Positions 32,217 through 39,884 of a stretch of DNA of 39,884 nucleotides are shown one piece after another (position 1 is the stretch's first letter; each line of letters begins with the position of its first letter). Origin of the DNA: Rhodanobacter lindaniclasticus (lineage in GTDB: Bacteria; Pseudomonadota; Gammaproteobacteria; Xanthomonadales; Rhodanobacteraceae); the NCBI RefSeq assembly GCF_004799035.1, contig NZ_MWIO01000022.1, positions 1 to 39,884 of the forward strand, read 5' to 3'. A program made the position numbers and the translations under genes. The notes below the pieces were generated by a model that saw only the letters and a list, made by a program, of their open reading frames with translations, searched no databases and had not been told where the DNA came from.

Positions 32217-32717
32217 TCAGCCTTCCAGCCGGCCCTGCTTGCCCAGGTCGCTGGGTTTTTCCTCCAGCAGTCCCCGGGCAAAGTCGAACGCGCGCGCCAC
32301 CATGCTGTCCGCCGTTTCCCAGTACACCGCATCGCGCACGCGGATGCGCAGCACCATCAGGTTCGGATCGTCGCGGCCGTCGGGGAAAAAGATCTTCTGG
32401 GCGATCGTCCACAGCTCGTCGATGGTGTCGTCGTCGCGATCCATGCGGGCGCGGCCGCGCACCGATACGTAGCGATGCTCGCCGGCATGGGCGTAGGCCA
32501 GGTTGGCATCCGCATCGTCGGTGAGTTCCGCGATCTTGTGGCTGTTGGCCGCGGTGAAAAAGATCAGCTCGCCATTCGCATCGAGTTTCAGCGTCTGGAC
32601 CGGGCGGCTCACCAGCGAGCCGTCGGCGGCATGCGTGGTGAGCATGGCCACTTCGATGCCGTCGATCAGCTCGCCCAGTTCGTGCAGGTCGGTATCGCGT
32701 GGCGCATCGTTCTTCAT
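32217..32717 (-). CDS. Pyridoxamine 5'-phosphate oxidase-fold protein (general stress protein 26-like)
   Basis: The 166-residue product belongs to the flavin-binding split-barrel family. ELIDGIEVAMLTTHAADGSL followed by VSRPVQTLKLDANGELIFFT, then SHKIAELTDDADANLAYAHA and EHRYVSVRGRARMDRDD, is the usual order in the general stress protein 26 / PNPOx-like group. It probably binds FMN or F420 and acts as a stress-related oxidoreductase; a genuine PNPOx role is unlikely because the substrate residues are not obvious. The ATG at 32717 lies behind GGAGCTTCCC; the longer frame is rejected. It is cytoplasmic and no operon partner is clear. Confidence 0.85.
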   Translation of the reverse strand: MKNDAPRDTDLHELGELIDGIEVAMLTTHAADGSLVSRPVQTLKLDANGELIFFTAANSHKIAELTDDADANLAYAHAGEHRYVSVRGRARMDRDDDTIDELWTIAQKIFFPDGRDDPNLMVLRIRVRDAVYWETADSMVARAFDFARGLLEEKPSDLGKQGRLEG

Positions 32718-32879
32718 GGGAAGCTCCGCGGCGGGAAAGCCGCAGCATCGCGCCGCAGCCTTCAAGGGCGGATGAAGCTTCCGTGCGGCCCGCGTGCATG
32801 GCCATGCGCAGGGCTCCAGCGAAGCGCCTTGCAAAAGCCGCAGGCCCGCTCAAGCTGGAATCCTGTGTCTGCGTCTTGT

Positions 32880-33269
32880 TCAGGCCTTTCCGGGGGCAAC
32901 ACGCCATGGTGGATTCTTGCGGTTGTCGCCGGCCCGGAACAGACAGAGCGCGTTGCCGGAAGGATCCGTGAGGCGCGCCTCACGCCACAGCCAGTGCTCG
33001 TCGGTGGGCAGCTGGGAGAACTCGAACCCGGCTGCAAGCAGGCTCGTGACCTTGGCGTCCAGATCCTGACACTCGAAGTACACCACCACGCCGGAGCTGC
33101 CGGCTGGTTGATCCGTGGTGTGGAGCGAGAAGGTCGAGTCGCCGTCGGGGCACTCGAAGCGGGCATAGCGAGGTGGGGAATGGACGATGAGCGTAAAGCC
33201 CATGTCGCAGTAGAACGCGACGGAGCGATCGAAGTCCGTGACCGGGAGAGTGATCTGATTGAGATTCAC
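32880..33269 (-). CDS. VOC-family (glyoxalase-fold) protein
   Basis: The 129-residue protein begins MNLNQITLPVTDFDRSVAFY and has the paired beta-alpha-beta-beta-beta modules of vicinal-oxygen-chelate proteins: CDMGFTLIVHSPPRYARFEC, HTTDQPAGSSGVVVYFECQD, LDAKVTSLLAAGFEFSQLPT, REARLTDPSGNALCLFRAGD. The final DPSGN-x-L-x-L-F is the common C-terminal signature; a glutamate or histidine metal ligand is not clearly present at every expected position. It may be an antibiotic- or metabolite-binding protein or a lyase. It is 39 bases after the stop of kynU in the same direction, so it may be co-transcribed with the kynurenine genes. Confidence 0.85.
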   Translation of the reverse strand: MNLNQITLPVTDFDRSVAFYCDMGFTLIVHSPPRYARFECPDGDSTFSLHTTDQPAGSSGVVVYFECQDLDAKVTSLLAAGFEFSQLPTDEHWLWREARLTDPSGNALCLFRAGDNRKNPPWRVAPGKA

Positions 33270-33308
33270 GAACGGTCTCCTCGCGCCTCGGCTTCGGCGC
33301 CCGGAAAA

Positions 33309-34586
33309 TCAGCCGCCGCGGCTCCACTCGCGCACGGCCTCGGCAAACGCCAGGCAATCCGCAAACCGGTTGTACAGCGGTGCCGGGGAGATGCGGATGA
33401 CGTCGGGTTCGCGCCAGTCGCCGATGATGCCGGTGGCCATCAAGCGTTCGAACAGGGCGCGGCCGCGTTCGCGGCCTTCGATCACGCGGATGGAGAGTTG
33501 GGCGCCGCGGCGTGCGGGGTCGGCGGGGGTGACGACCTGCAGCACGTCGGCCAGCTGCGTCTGCACCAGCCATTCCAGGTAGCCGGTGAGCTGCCGTGAT
33601 TTTTCGCACAGTGCGGCCATGCCGGCGCGGCGGAAGATTTCCAGCGACACGCGCAGCGGGGCCAGCGCCAGGATCGGCGGGTTGGAAAGCTGCCAGCCGT
33701 CGGCGCCGGGCGTGGGCACGAATTCGGGGCCCATCTGGAACCGCGTGGTCTTGTCGTGGCCCCACCAGCCGGCGAAACGCGGCAGCACGGCGCGCGCATG
33801 GCGTTCATGCACGAAGGCGCCGCCGACGGCGCCCGGGCCGCTGTTGAGGTATTTGTAGCTGCACCAGATCGCGAAATCGGCGCCGCTGTCGTGCAGCTGC
33901 AGCGGCAGGTTGCCGACCGCGTGGGCCAGGTCGAAACCCACCGTGCAGCCGTGCCGATGCGCCAGCGTGGTGATCGCCTTCAGGTCGAACGCCTGGCCGG
34001 TGCGGTACTGCACGCCGGGCAGCATCACCAGCGCGATGCGCGAACCGTGCTCGGCCAGCGCGCGCTCGACGGCGGCGGTGGAGACGATGCCGTTCGGCTC
34101 GTCGGCTTCCAGTTCGATCAAGTCCGTGGCGGGATCGAAGCCGTGGAAGCGGATCTGCGATTCCACCGCGTAGCGGTCGGTGGGAAAGGCGCCGGCCTCG
34201 ATCAGGATCGCCGGGCGCTCGGCGGTGGGGCGGTAGAAGCTCACCATCATCAGGTGCAGGTTCACGCCCAGGGTGTTCATCGCGACCACTTCGGACGGCT
34301 GTGCACCGACCACGGCGGCGAGGTCGTCGCGCACGAACTCGTGGTAGTCCATCCATGGCAGGCGGCCCTTGAAATGGCCTTCCACGCCGAGCTCGCCCCA
34401 GTAGTCGAGCTCCGCGTTGACCGCCTCGCGCACCGCGCGCGGCTGCAGGCCGAGCGAGTTGCCGCAGAAGTACGTGCTGTCGCGGTTTTCGTGCGGCGGG
34501 ATCAGGAACTCGTCGCGGAAGGCGCGCAGCGGATCGGCGGCATCGCGGGCGGTGGCCCACGCGGTGGTGGGCTGGTAGTCGGGCAT
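33309..34586 (-). CDS. kynU: Kynureninase
   Basis: The 425-residue pyridoxal-phosphate enzyme hydrolyses kynurenine or 3-hydroxykynurenine to anthranilate or 3-hydroxyanthranilate plus alanine. It shows FCGNSLGLQPRAVREAVNAE near the N-terminus, GHFKGRLPWMDYHEFVRDDL, MNTLGVNLHLMM, FDLAHAVGNLPLQLHDSGAD, and WCSYKYLNSGPG with the PLP-binding lysine, all typical of KynU of about 420 residues. The start is the ATG at 34586, where the sequence begins MPDYQPTTAW; the longer frame runs into the upstream gene. It shares its direction with the periplasmic protein gene and ACMSD, but a REP-type element lies between it and them. The VOC gene follows. Confidence 0.96.
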   Translation of the reverse strand: MPDYQPTTAWATARDAADPLRAFRDEFLIPPHENRDSTYFCGNSLGLQPRAVREAVNAELDYWGELGVEGHFKGRLPWMDYHEFVRDDLAAVVGAQPSEVVAMNTLGVNLHLMMVSFYRPTAERPAILIEAGAFPTDRYAVESQIRFHGFDPATDLIELEADEPNGIVSTAAVERALAEHGSRIALVMLPGVQYRTGQAFDLKAITTLAHRHGCTVGFDLAHAVGNLPLQLHDSGADFAIWCSYKYLNSGPGAVGGAFVHERHARAVLPRFAGWWGHDKTTRFQMGPEFVPTPGADGWQLSNPPILALAPLRVSLEIFRRAGMAALCEKSRQLTGYLEWLVQTQLADVLQVVTPADPARRGAQLSIRVIEGRERGRALFERLMATGIIGDWREPDVIRISPAPLYNRFADCLAFAEAVREWSRGG

Positions 34587-34603
34587 GGTGGTGTCCTGCT
34601 TCG

Positions 34604-34672
34604 GTGGGAGCGGCTGGCGTGCGGGCTTCTCGTCGGCGAGACGGAGAGCATCGCGCGCGAGCGCGCTCCTAC
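34604..34672. repeat. REP copy upstream of kynU, with a degenerate inverted partner
   Basis: On the minus strand 34672-34646 reads GTAGGAGCGCGCTCGCGCGC then GATGCTC. It matches the arm of the pair at 28543-28650 at 24 of 27 positions; two of the three differences exchange a base pair (C-G for G-C) of the internal stem, and the third is in the loop. A weakened opposite copy (GTGGGAGCGGCTGGCGTGC) starts near 34605. It lies in the 95 bases between kynU and the periplasmic protein gene. Confidence 0.7.
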
Positions 34673-34681
34673 AGAGGGGAT

Positions 34682-35197
34682 TTATTTCAGTTGGGCGGCC
34701 AGCGCAGCGCAGCCCTTGTCGAACTCGGCCTGCCAGTTGCTGCCGGCCTGGCTGCGGGTCGGGCGCACGCAACGCAACTGGATGGCGTAGCCGCGCTTGA
34801 ACCAGTAGTGCTCGGTGTAGCTGAAGGCGGTGCCGTTTTCCTGCGCGGTGTAGAGGTTGCTGTTGGGTACCGGCGGCACCTTGTCCTGCTGGTAGCCGGG
34901 CAGGGCCAGCGCCTTGGCCGTGGCCTGCGCCATGAACTGGTGGAAGCTGCTGATGTCCGGCACGCGGGTCACGGTGACGGTGACGCGCGCGAGGCTGCTC
35001 TTGCCAGTGGGCGAAGGGTCGGGCACCTGGAACACCTGCGCCTCGGTGTCGCCTTCGGTCTGCATGATCGGCAGCCAGTTGGCGGGCGTGTCGAAGGTGA
35101 TGTTGCCACCGGCCATGTTGACTTCGGTGGCATGCGCCGTGCCGGCCAGCAGCAGGGTGGCGACGATCGCCAGGGTGGTCGTGCGAAGGGGGTTCAT
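34682..35197 (-). CDS. Small periplasmic protein in the kynurenine gene cluster
   Basis: The 171-residue product has a signal peptide (MNPLRTTTLAIVATLLLAGT, cleaved at AHA-T). The mature part includes NITFDTPANWLPIMQTEGDT, EAQVFQVPDPSPTGKSSLAR, VTVTVTRVPDISSFHQFMAQ, then a YTEHYWFKRGYAIQLRCVRP segment and a final cysteine. This is a compact beta-rich domain; the two cysteines could form a disulfide. I do not recognise the family. Its ATG overlaps the ACMSD stop by four bases (ATGA at 35194-35197), so it is translated with ACMSD. Its role is unknown and a link to kynurenine metabolism rests only on the overlap. Confidence 0.8.
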   Translation of the reverse strand: MNPLRTTTLAIVATLLLAGTAHATEVNMAGGNITFDTPANWLPIMQTEGDTEAQVFQVPDPSPTGKSSLARVTVTVTRVPDISSFHQFMAQATAKALALPGYQQDKVPPVPNSNLYTAQENGTAFSYTEHYWFKRGYAIQLRCVRPTRSQAGSNWQAEFDKGCAALAAQLK

Positions 35198-36228
35198 GCG
35201 GGCTCCGGTCGAGAGGGGTCGGGGGCGAAACGATGCCTGGGCAGTCCCAGCCATTCCAGTGCGGTGCCATGGAACAGCCGCTCGCGCCCGGCCTGGTCCA
35301 GGCCGAGCGCCTCGATGCCGCTGCCGGGCTCCTGCTCGCCCAGCGGGAAAGGATAGTCGGTGCCCAGCATGACCTGTTCGACGCCGGTCACATTCAGCAG
35401 GTAGCGCAGCGCGTCGTCGTCGTGCACGCAGGAGTCGAAATAGAAGCGCCTGAGGTATTCGCGCGGGTTGCGCGGGTTGTCGGTGGCGACCAGGTCCGGG
35501 CGCATGCGGAAGCCGTGCTCGATGCGGCCGATGGTGTATGGAAAGCTGCCGCCGCCGTGGGCCAGCATCACGCGCAGCTTCGGCAGCCGCTCCATGACGC
35601 CGCCGAAAGCGAGGCAGCAGGCGGCACGGGATTGCTCGGCCGGCATGCCGACCAGCCACGGCATCCAGTACTTGGGCATGCTGGCCATGCCCATCATGTC
35701 CCACGGATGCACCAGGATCGCCGCGCCCAGATCGGCGGCGGCCTCGAAGAACCCGAACAGCTCGGGCGCATCCAGGTTCCAGTCGCCGCAGTGCGAGCCG
35801 ATCTGCACGCCCTGCAGGCCCAGCTCGTCGATGCAGCGTTCCAGTTCGCGGATGGCCAGGTCCGGCGCCTGCAGCGGCACCGTGCCGATGCCGGCATAGT
35901 GGCGCGGATAGTCGCGGCACATGCCGGCCATGTGGTCGTTGAGGTGGCGATGCAGCTCCAGCGCCTGGTGCCCCGGCGCCCAGTAGGAAAACAGCACCGG
36001 CACGGTGGAGATCACCTGCACGTCGACGCCGAAGCGGGCATAGTCGTCGATGCGCGTCTGCGGGTCGAAGGCCGAATCCCACACTTCGCGAAAGAAGCGG
36101 CTGTCCTTGTAGATGCGGTGGCGACCGTCGGTATGGGTCATCACCGGGAAGCGGTCGTCGCCGTATTTGGCCGCGAGGTTCGGCCAGTCGCGGGGCAGGA
36201 TGTGGGCGTGGGTGTCGATCTTGAGCAT
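35194..36228 (-). CDS. ACMSD-like amidohydrolase (2-amino-3-carboxymuconate-6-semialdehyde decarboxylase)
   Basis: The 344-residue amidohydrolase-superfamily protein starts MLKIDTHAHILPRDWPNLAA, with the zinc-binding H7-A-H9; further ligands are in ILVHPWDMMGM (His), the conserved MLAHGGGSFPYTIGRIEHGF and MLGTDYPFPLGEQEPG (Asp). The segments DYARFGVDVQVISTVPVLFS and YAGIGTVPLQAPDLAIRELE are typical of ACMSD. The enzyme decarboxylates aminocarboxymuconate semialdehyde after 3-hydroxyanthranilate dioxygenase and diverts the flux away from quinolinate. Together with KynU this supports a tryptophan-degradation route; the dioxygenase and monooxygenase are not in the window. It overlaps the next gene by four bases. 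Confidence 0.92.
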   Translation of the reverse strand: MLKIDTHAHILPRDWPNLAAKYGDDRFPVMTHTDGRHRIYKDSRFFREVWDSAFDPQTRIDDYARFGVDVQVISTVPVLFSYWAPGHQALELHRHLNDHMAGMCRDYPRHYAGIGTVPLQAPDLAIRELERCIDELGLQGVQIGSHCGDWNLDAPELFGFFEAAADLGAAILVHPWDMMGMASMPKYWMPWLVGMPAEQSRAACCLAFGGVMERLPKLRVMLAHGGGSFPYTIGRIEHGFRMRPDLVATDNPRNPREYLRRFYFDSCVHDDDALRYLLNVTGVEQVMLGTDYPFPLGEQEPGSGIEALGLDQAGRERLFHGTALEWLGLPRHRFAPDPSRPEPA

Positions 36229-36277
36229 CCGACGAGTTTAGAACCTCGCGGCATGAGCGTCGTGCGGCAGTCGCACA

Positions 36278-36309
36278 TCGCCGGTCCCGCCACACGGCGG
36301 AACCGGCGA
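36278..36309 (-). terminator. Hairpin behind the autotransporter gene
   Basis: TCGCCGGTCCCGCC (36278-36291) pairs with GGCGGAACCGGCGA (36296-36309): 14 positions with one mismatch and an ACAC loop. It lies 10 bases after the autotransporter stop. No U-run follows on the minus strand, so the termination role is plausible rather than certain. Confidence 0.5.
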
Positions 36310-36319
36310 CGGTGGGGCG

Positions 36320-39300
36320 TCAGAACGTCACCGTCAGGCCCATCCGCGCACCCTGGTCCCGATAGCCGGAGGCGAACTGGCCGAGGTAGCTGGCGTCCAC
36401 CGTGACGTTGCGTGCCACCTGGAAATCGATGCCCAGGTTGGCGAGCAGCGCGTGGTGGCTCAGCGGCACGCCGGCGATGACGAAACTGTCGCCGCCGGCG
36501 ACGAAGCGCATGTCGTCCTTCGATGCGAGATCGCCCCAGCCGTGCTGCCAGGCGAGACTGGCTTGGACGTGCACGCCGGCCTGCGAGGTGAAGGTGTCGC
36601 GCAGGCCCAGTGCGGCGCTGTTCACCGACGGATCGGCGGCAGCCACCGCCAGCGCGGCCTGGCCGCCGTGTTCCCGCGCCGCCTCGGCGTGCTGTTGCGT
36701 GCGAGCCAGGTTCACGAACGGCTCCCACTGGTGGCCGTGCGACGTCGTGAAGCGATAGCCGGCTTCCACGTAGGCCTGGTCGGTGCGCAGGTGGCGGCGG
36801 CTGGCGAGGCGTTCGTCGAAACCGGAAAAGGCCGCGGTACGCTGGGTGTCCACGTCCTGCCACGTGTGGACGGCGGCGGCGCGCAGGCGCAGCGCGCCGG
36901 ACGCGGTATCACCGTACACGCCCAACTGGTGGTTGAGCACGTGTGCCGAGGAGGTGCGCCCGGCCACGTCCATCGAGTTCTGGCCGTGGCCGAGCAGCAG
37001 GCCCAAGCGGCTGTCCGTGCCCACGCTGCGGTCCACGCCCAGCAGCAACCCGCTGCCGTTGGCACGCAGCGAGGCCGCGTTGCTGTCACCGTCGTCGCGG
37101 CCCCAGTGGCCCCAGGTGCTCAGCCACGCGCTGGTGCCGTCGGCGGTGCGGCCGTCGACGCCTTCGCCCAGGCCGAGCAGGTGGCGGTTGATCGCGTCGC
37201 GCACGTAGCGATCGTCCTCGGCGAGGGCGGCGAGCGTGGTTGGGTAGATCTCGCCGCTCAACTGGTCGAAGGCGCGCCGTGCCTGCGGCACATCCAGCTT
37301 CACCAACGCGTCATACACGGGCGTACCCCAGCCCCGGCTCTCCGCGCCCTGCGCGGCGGCTTTCTGGTTCGGGGTGATGCCCGCGTCGGCGAAACCGACG
37401 TCGTTGCGCTGCAAGGACAGGTTCACCGCGTTGGCGCTGTAGCTCAGCACCGGATCGAGGAAGGCGAGGCTGGAACTGGCCGAGGCGAACTGGCCGCTCA
37501 CCCCACCCGCCGCCGTCACGATGGTGTAGTCGGTGCGCGGCGCCCAGTTGCCCGACTGCGCCAGCACCAGCGCACTGCCGCCCTGGATGGCGATCTTGCC
37601 GCCTACGGCGAGCTGGTCGGCGTGGCCGTCCGGTGTAGCTTCGATGCGCAGGCTCGCACCGTGCTGGATAGTGGCGTCGCCGCTCACGTGCAGCGTGCCG
37701 ACCGAGTTGCCGGGGCTGAGCGTGCCGGCCAGGTCGAGCCCACCGAGCGTGCCGATACCTCCCAGCGTGGCGTCGGCGGCCACCGTCACCGTGCCGCCCA
37801 GCGTGGCTGCGGCGTGGCTGTCGTCGCCCACCACCAGAGTGCCGGCCTGCACGGTGGTAGCGCCGGCGAACGGGTTGGTGCCGTTGATGGTGAGCGTGCC
37901 GGTGCCGGATTTCAGCAGCGTGCCGCGGCCGGACAGCGTGCCGTCGAAACTGGCGTTGACGGCCTGCACGAAGGACAGCGTGGCGTCATCGTTGATCGCG
38001 CCGCGCAGGCTGGTGGCATCGCCGACGAGCGTGCCCGCTACCACGCTGGTGCCGCCGTTATAGGTGTTGGCGCCGGTGAGCACCTGCCGGCCGCCTTCGA
38101 GCACGAGCTTGCCGTCTCCGGCGATGACGCCGGCGAAGCTGTCGTGGGCGCTGGTCAAGGTCAGCGTCTGGCCGCCCAGCATCACGGTGCCGCTGCCGCC
38201 CAGGCTGGCGATACGGGCGCCGGCGCTGGTGCCGCTGATGTCGAACGTGCCGTCGTCGAGCAGTCCGCTGGACGTGGCGATGCTGCCGGTGCCGGTCAGC
38301 GCCAGTGCGCCCGCATGGATCGTGGTGCGGCCGCCGTAAGTGTTCGTGCCAATCAGCGTCAGCACGCCGGTGCCGCTCTTGGTGAGGCTGCCGCTGCCGC
38401 TGACGATGCCGCTGAAGTTGCCATCCGCGGCCTGGTCGAATACCAGCGCGGCGCCGTCGTCGATGTTGCCGACCAGGCTGCTGCTGTCGCCGACCAGGAT
38501 GCCGGCGGCGATCGACCAGTTCTGTGCGGCGGAGCCGGTGCCGGTCAGCGTCCAGGTACTGGCGCCGGCCTTCTGGTAGCTGGCGAAGCCCGACGCGGTG
38601 CCGGCATCGAACGTGTTGCCGCCGGCGGCATTGGCATCGCCGCCGAGGATGAAGCTGTCGCCTCCGGCGCCGCTGCCGCTGCTGCTGAGCACGCTGCCGG
38701 TGATGCTGGAACCGGCGCGCAGCAGCAGGGTGTTGCCGCCGCCGACTAGCACCACCGCGGCGGCCTGCGTGCCATCGGCGGAAGAGACGCCGCCGACGAG
38801 ATGACCGCTGTTGTCGATCGAGGTCTGCCCGCTGGCGATGATGGCCGCCGCGCCGGCATTGGCACCTTGGCCGTTGCCGCCCTGGATGGTGCCGCCGGTG
38901 TGATTGACGATGCTCGCTGCGTTCGCGCTGATGGCAGTCCCGGCGTAGATGCCGCCGGTGCCCGCGATCGTGCCGCTGTTGTCGATGCTGGCGCCGCCGG
39001 TGGCGACGATCGCGGTGCCGCCGGAGGTGCTGATGTCGCTGAGGCCACCGTCGTCGCCGAGAATCGCGGCGCCCGACTGGTTGACGATGGCCACGTTGCC
39101 GTTGGCAACGATGCCGTAGCCGCCGTAGTTGCCGGTTCCGGGCACGCCGCCGTAGCCGCCGCGGATGACGCCGCCGCTGCGGTTGGTGATGTTGGCTTGC
39201 TCACCGCTGGCGACGGTGATGGCGATGCCGATGCCGCCGCGCCCGCCGCCGCCGTTGGAACCGCCCTGGCCACCTTCGATCAGCCCGCCGTTGCCGAGGG

Positions 39301-39884
39301 TCAGGTTGCCCGAGGCCTGGATGCCGGTGCCGCCCGTACCGTTGCCGCTGTAGCCGCCGCTGGCCTGGGCGCCGGTGCCGCCGCGGATGGTGCCGGCGTT
39401 GTCGATGACGAAGGTCTGCGCGCCAATGGTGGCTGCCACGATGCCGCTGCCGCCAGTTGTGTAGTTGTCCAGCGTGTCGCCGCCGACGATGCTGCCGCCG
39501 AGCTGGTTGGTGATCCGGCCGCCGTTGTCGCTGGCGATGCCCGCGCCGGCCAGTATGTGCGCATTGCCGCCGGTGATGCTGCCGCTGTTGGTGACGTCGG
39601 CGCCAGCGGCAGCCAGATCGATGCCGGCACCGCCTTCACCGGGCGCACCAACCAGGCTGCCCGGGGCGGGGCCCGCGGCGCCGCCCGCGCCGCCGATGAT
39701 CTGGCCGCTGTTGGTCAAATTGTCGTTCGCGCCCGACATCAGGATGCCGTCGCCGCCGCCGCCGCCACCGCCGCTCCATTGGCCGTTGCCGCCGTTGCCA
39801 CCGTTGCCGCCGAGGATGCTGCCGGCATTGTCGAGCACGGTGGCGTCACTCAGCGCCACCAGCCCGCCGCCGCCGCCGCCGCCG
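36320..39884 (-). CDS. Autotransporter (type Va secretion), 5' end outside the window
   Basis: About 1187 residues are visible. The reading is open to the right edge, so the signal peptide and start are missing; a GTG at 39859 is inside the protein. The N-terminal half consists of Gly/Asn/Ser-rich beta-helix turns with repeated N-S-G-x-I-x-G-G (e.g. NSGQIIGGAGGAAG, NSGSITGGNAHILA). The region around residues 500-720 has three passenger-associated repeats (LTLIGTNTYGGRTTIHAGAL; QVLTGANTYNGGTSVVAGTL; LTINGTNPFAGATTVQAGTL). The last 290 residues are the outer-membrane barrel, from about AWLSTWGHWGRDDGDSNAAS to the terminal MGLTVTF, with the usual aromatic end. No peptidase or lipase motif is visible in the passenger; adhesion is the most likely role. 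Confidence 0.93.
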   Translation of the reverse strand, partial: GGGGGGGLVALSDATVLDNAGSILGGNGGNGGNGQWSGGGGGGGDGILMSGANDNLTNSGQIIGGAGGAAGPAPGSLVGAPGEGGAGIDLAAAGADVTNSGSITGGNAHILAGAGIASDNGGRITNQLGGSIVGGDTLDNYTTGGSGIVAATIGAQTFVIDNAGTIRGGTGAQASGGYSGNGTGGTGIQASGNLTLGNGGLIEGGQGGSNGGGGRGGIGIAITVASGEQANITNRSGGVIRGGYGGVPGTGNYGGYGIVANGNVAIVNQSGAAILGDDGGLSDISTSGGTAIVATGGASIDNSGTIAGTGGIYAGTAISANAASIVNHTGGTIQGGNGQGANAGAAAIIASGQTSIDNSGHLVGGVSSADGTQAAAVVLVGGGNTLLLRAGSSITGSVLSSSGSGAGGDSFILGGDANAAGGNTFDAGTASGFASYQKAGASTWTLTGTGSAAQNWSIAAGILVGDSSSLVGNIDDGAALVFDQAADGNFSGIVSGSGSLTKSGTGVLTLIGTNTYGGRTTIHAGALALTGTGSIATSSGLLDDGTFDISGTSAGARIASLGGSGTVMLGGQTLTLTSAHDSFAGVIAGDGKLVLEGGRQVLTGANTYNGGTSVVAGTLVGDATSLRGAINDDATLSFVQAVNASFDGTLSGRGTLLKSGTGTLTINGTNPFAGATTVQAGTLVVGDDSHAAATLGGTVTVAADATLGGIGTLGGLDLAGTLSPGNSVGTLHVSGDATIQHGASLRIEATPDGHADQLAVGGKIAIQGGSALVLAQSGNWAPRTDYTIVTAAGGVSGQFASASSSLAFLDPVLSYSANAVNLSLQRNDVGFADAGITPNQKAAAQGAESRGWGTPVYDALVKLDVPQARRAFDQLSGEIYPTTLAALAEDDRYVRDAINRHLLGLGEGVDGRTADGTSAWLSTWGHWGRDDGDSNAASLRANGSGLLLGVDRSVGTDSRLGLLLGHGQNSMDVAGRTSSAHVLNHQLGVYGDTASGALRLRAAAVHTWQDVDTQRTAAFSGFDERLASRRHLRTDQAYVEAGYRFTTSHGHQWEPFVNLARTQQHAEAAREHGGQAALAVAAADPSVNSAALGLRDTFTSQAGVHVQASLAWQHGWGDLASKDDMRFVAGGDSFVIAGVPLSHHALLANLGIDFQVARNVTVDASYLGQFASGYRDQGARMGLTVTF

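Noticed and set aside
36452..38749. A 765-codon open frame opposite the autotransporter
   Set aside because: It is the antisense of Gly/Thr/Ser-rich repeats; no domain or start signal supports it.
38700..39884. Tandem DNA repeats or CRISPR-like spacing
   Set aside because: The periodicity comes from protein-level beta-helix repeats (N-S-G-x-I-x-G-G) with variable DNA sequence.

Overview
The window is GC-rich, gene-dense chromosomal DNA from a Gram-negative bacterium: lipoprotein and Sec/Tat signal peptides, an autotransporter, and a sensor for cyclic di-GMP turnover. The protein set (MtfA, M61 and M24 peptidases, Fsr-type transporter, TPR-sulfotransferase, kynureninase with ACMSD) and the TAGGAGC-type extragenic palindromes suit a gammaproteobacterium of the Xanthomonadales, probably near Rhodanobacter or Dyella. 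That assignment is an inference from memory of such genomes, not a search result. No rRNA, tRNA, CRISPR array or prophage was seen.

Layout. 1-200 holds the broken end of an IS3-type element. 246-6199 has an MFS transporter, a TPR lipoprotein, a membrane protein, a Rossmann-fold NAD(P)-binding protein and the M90 peptidase MtfA. 6289-9624 is one large inner-membrane sensor with solute-binding, PAS, degenerate GGDEF and intact EAL domains. 9767-12346 is a LysR regulator divergent from a DUF4865 / tautomerase / cupin set. 12366-14000 has a lipoprotein and a DUF5694-like protein.

14438-17343 is the most unusual part: a 110-residue small protein with a consensus ribosome binding site and a dense aromatic motif, then a radical SAM enzyme with no auxiliary-cluster cysteines, then a secreted Ig-like protein anchored by C-terminal membrane helices. 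It looks like a peptide-modification (RiPP-like) operon of a type I do not recognise. 17402-20901 holds a GST-like protein, a TPR-sulfotransferase and a TPR protein, ending in a cluster of four consecutive hairpins (20898-21043).

21066-31812 holds mostly housekeeping and exported enzymes: three methyltransferases, an SDR, a Tat-exported M24 peptidase, an Fsr-like MFS, an M61 peptidase, an EEP-family enzyme and a serine hydrolase. Long perfect inverted repeats (REP pairs) sit between several of them; one supplies the stop codons of two convergent genes. 31828-33269 has small stress and metabolism proteins. 33309-36228 encodes two kynurenine-pathway enzymes (KynU and ACMSD) around a small periplasmic protein. 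36320 to the right edge is the 3' part of an autotransporter whose N-terminus lies outside the window.

All calls come from reading the sequence and recalling protein families; no alignment was run.
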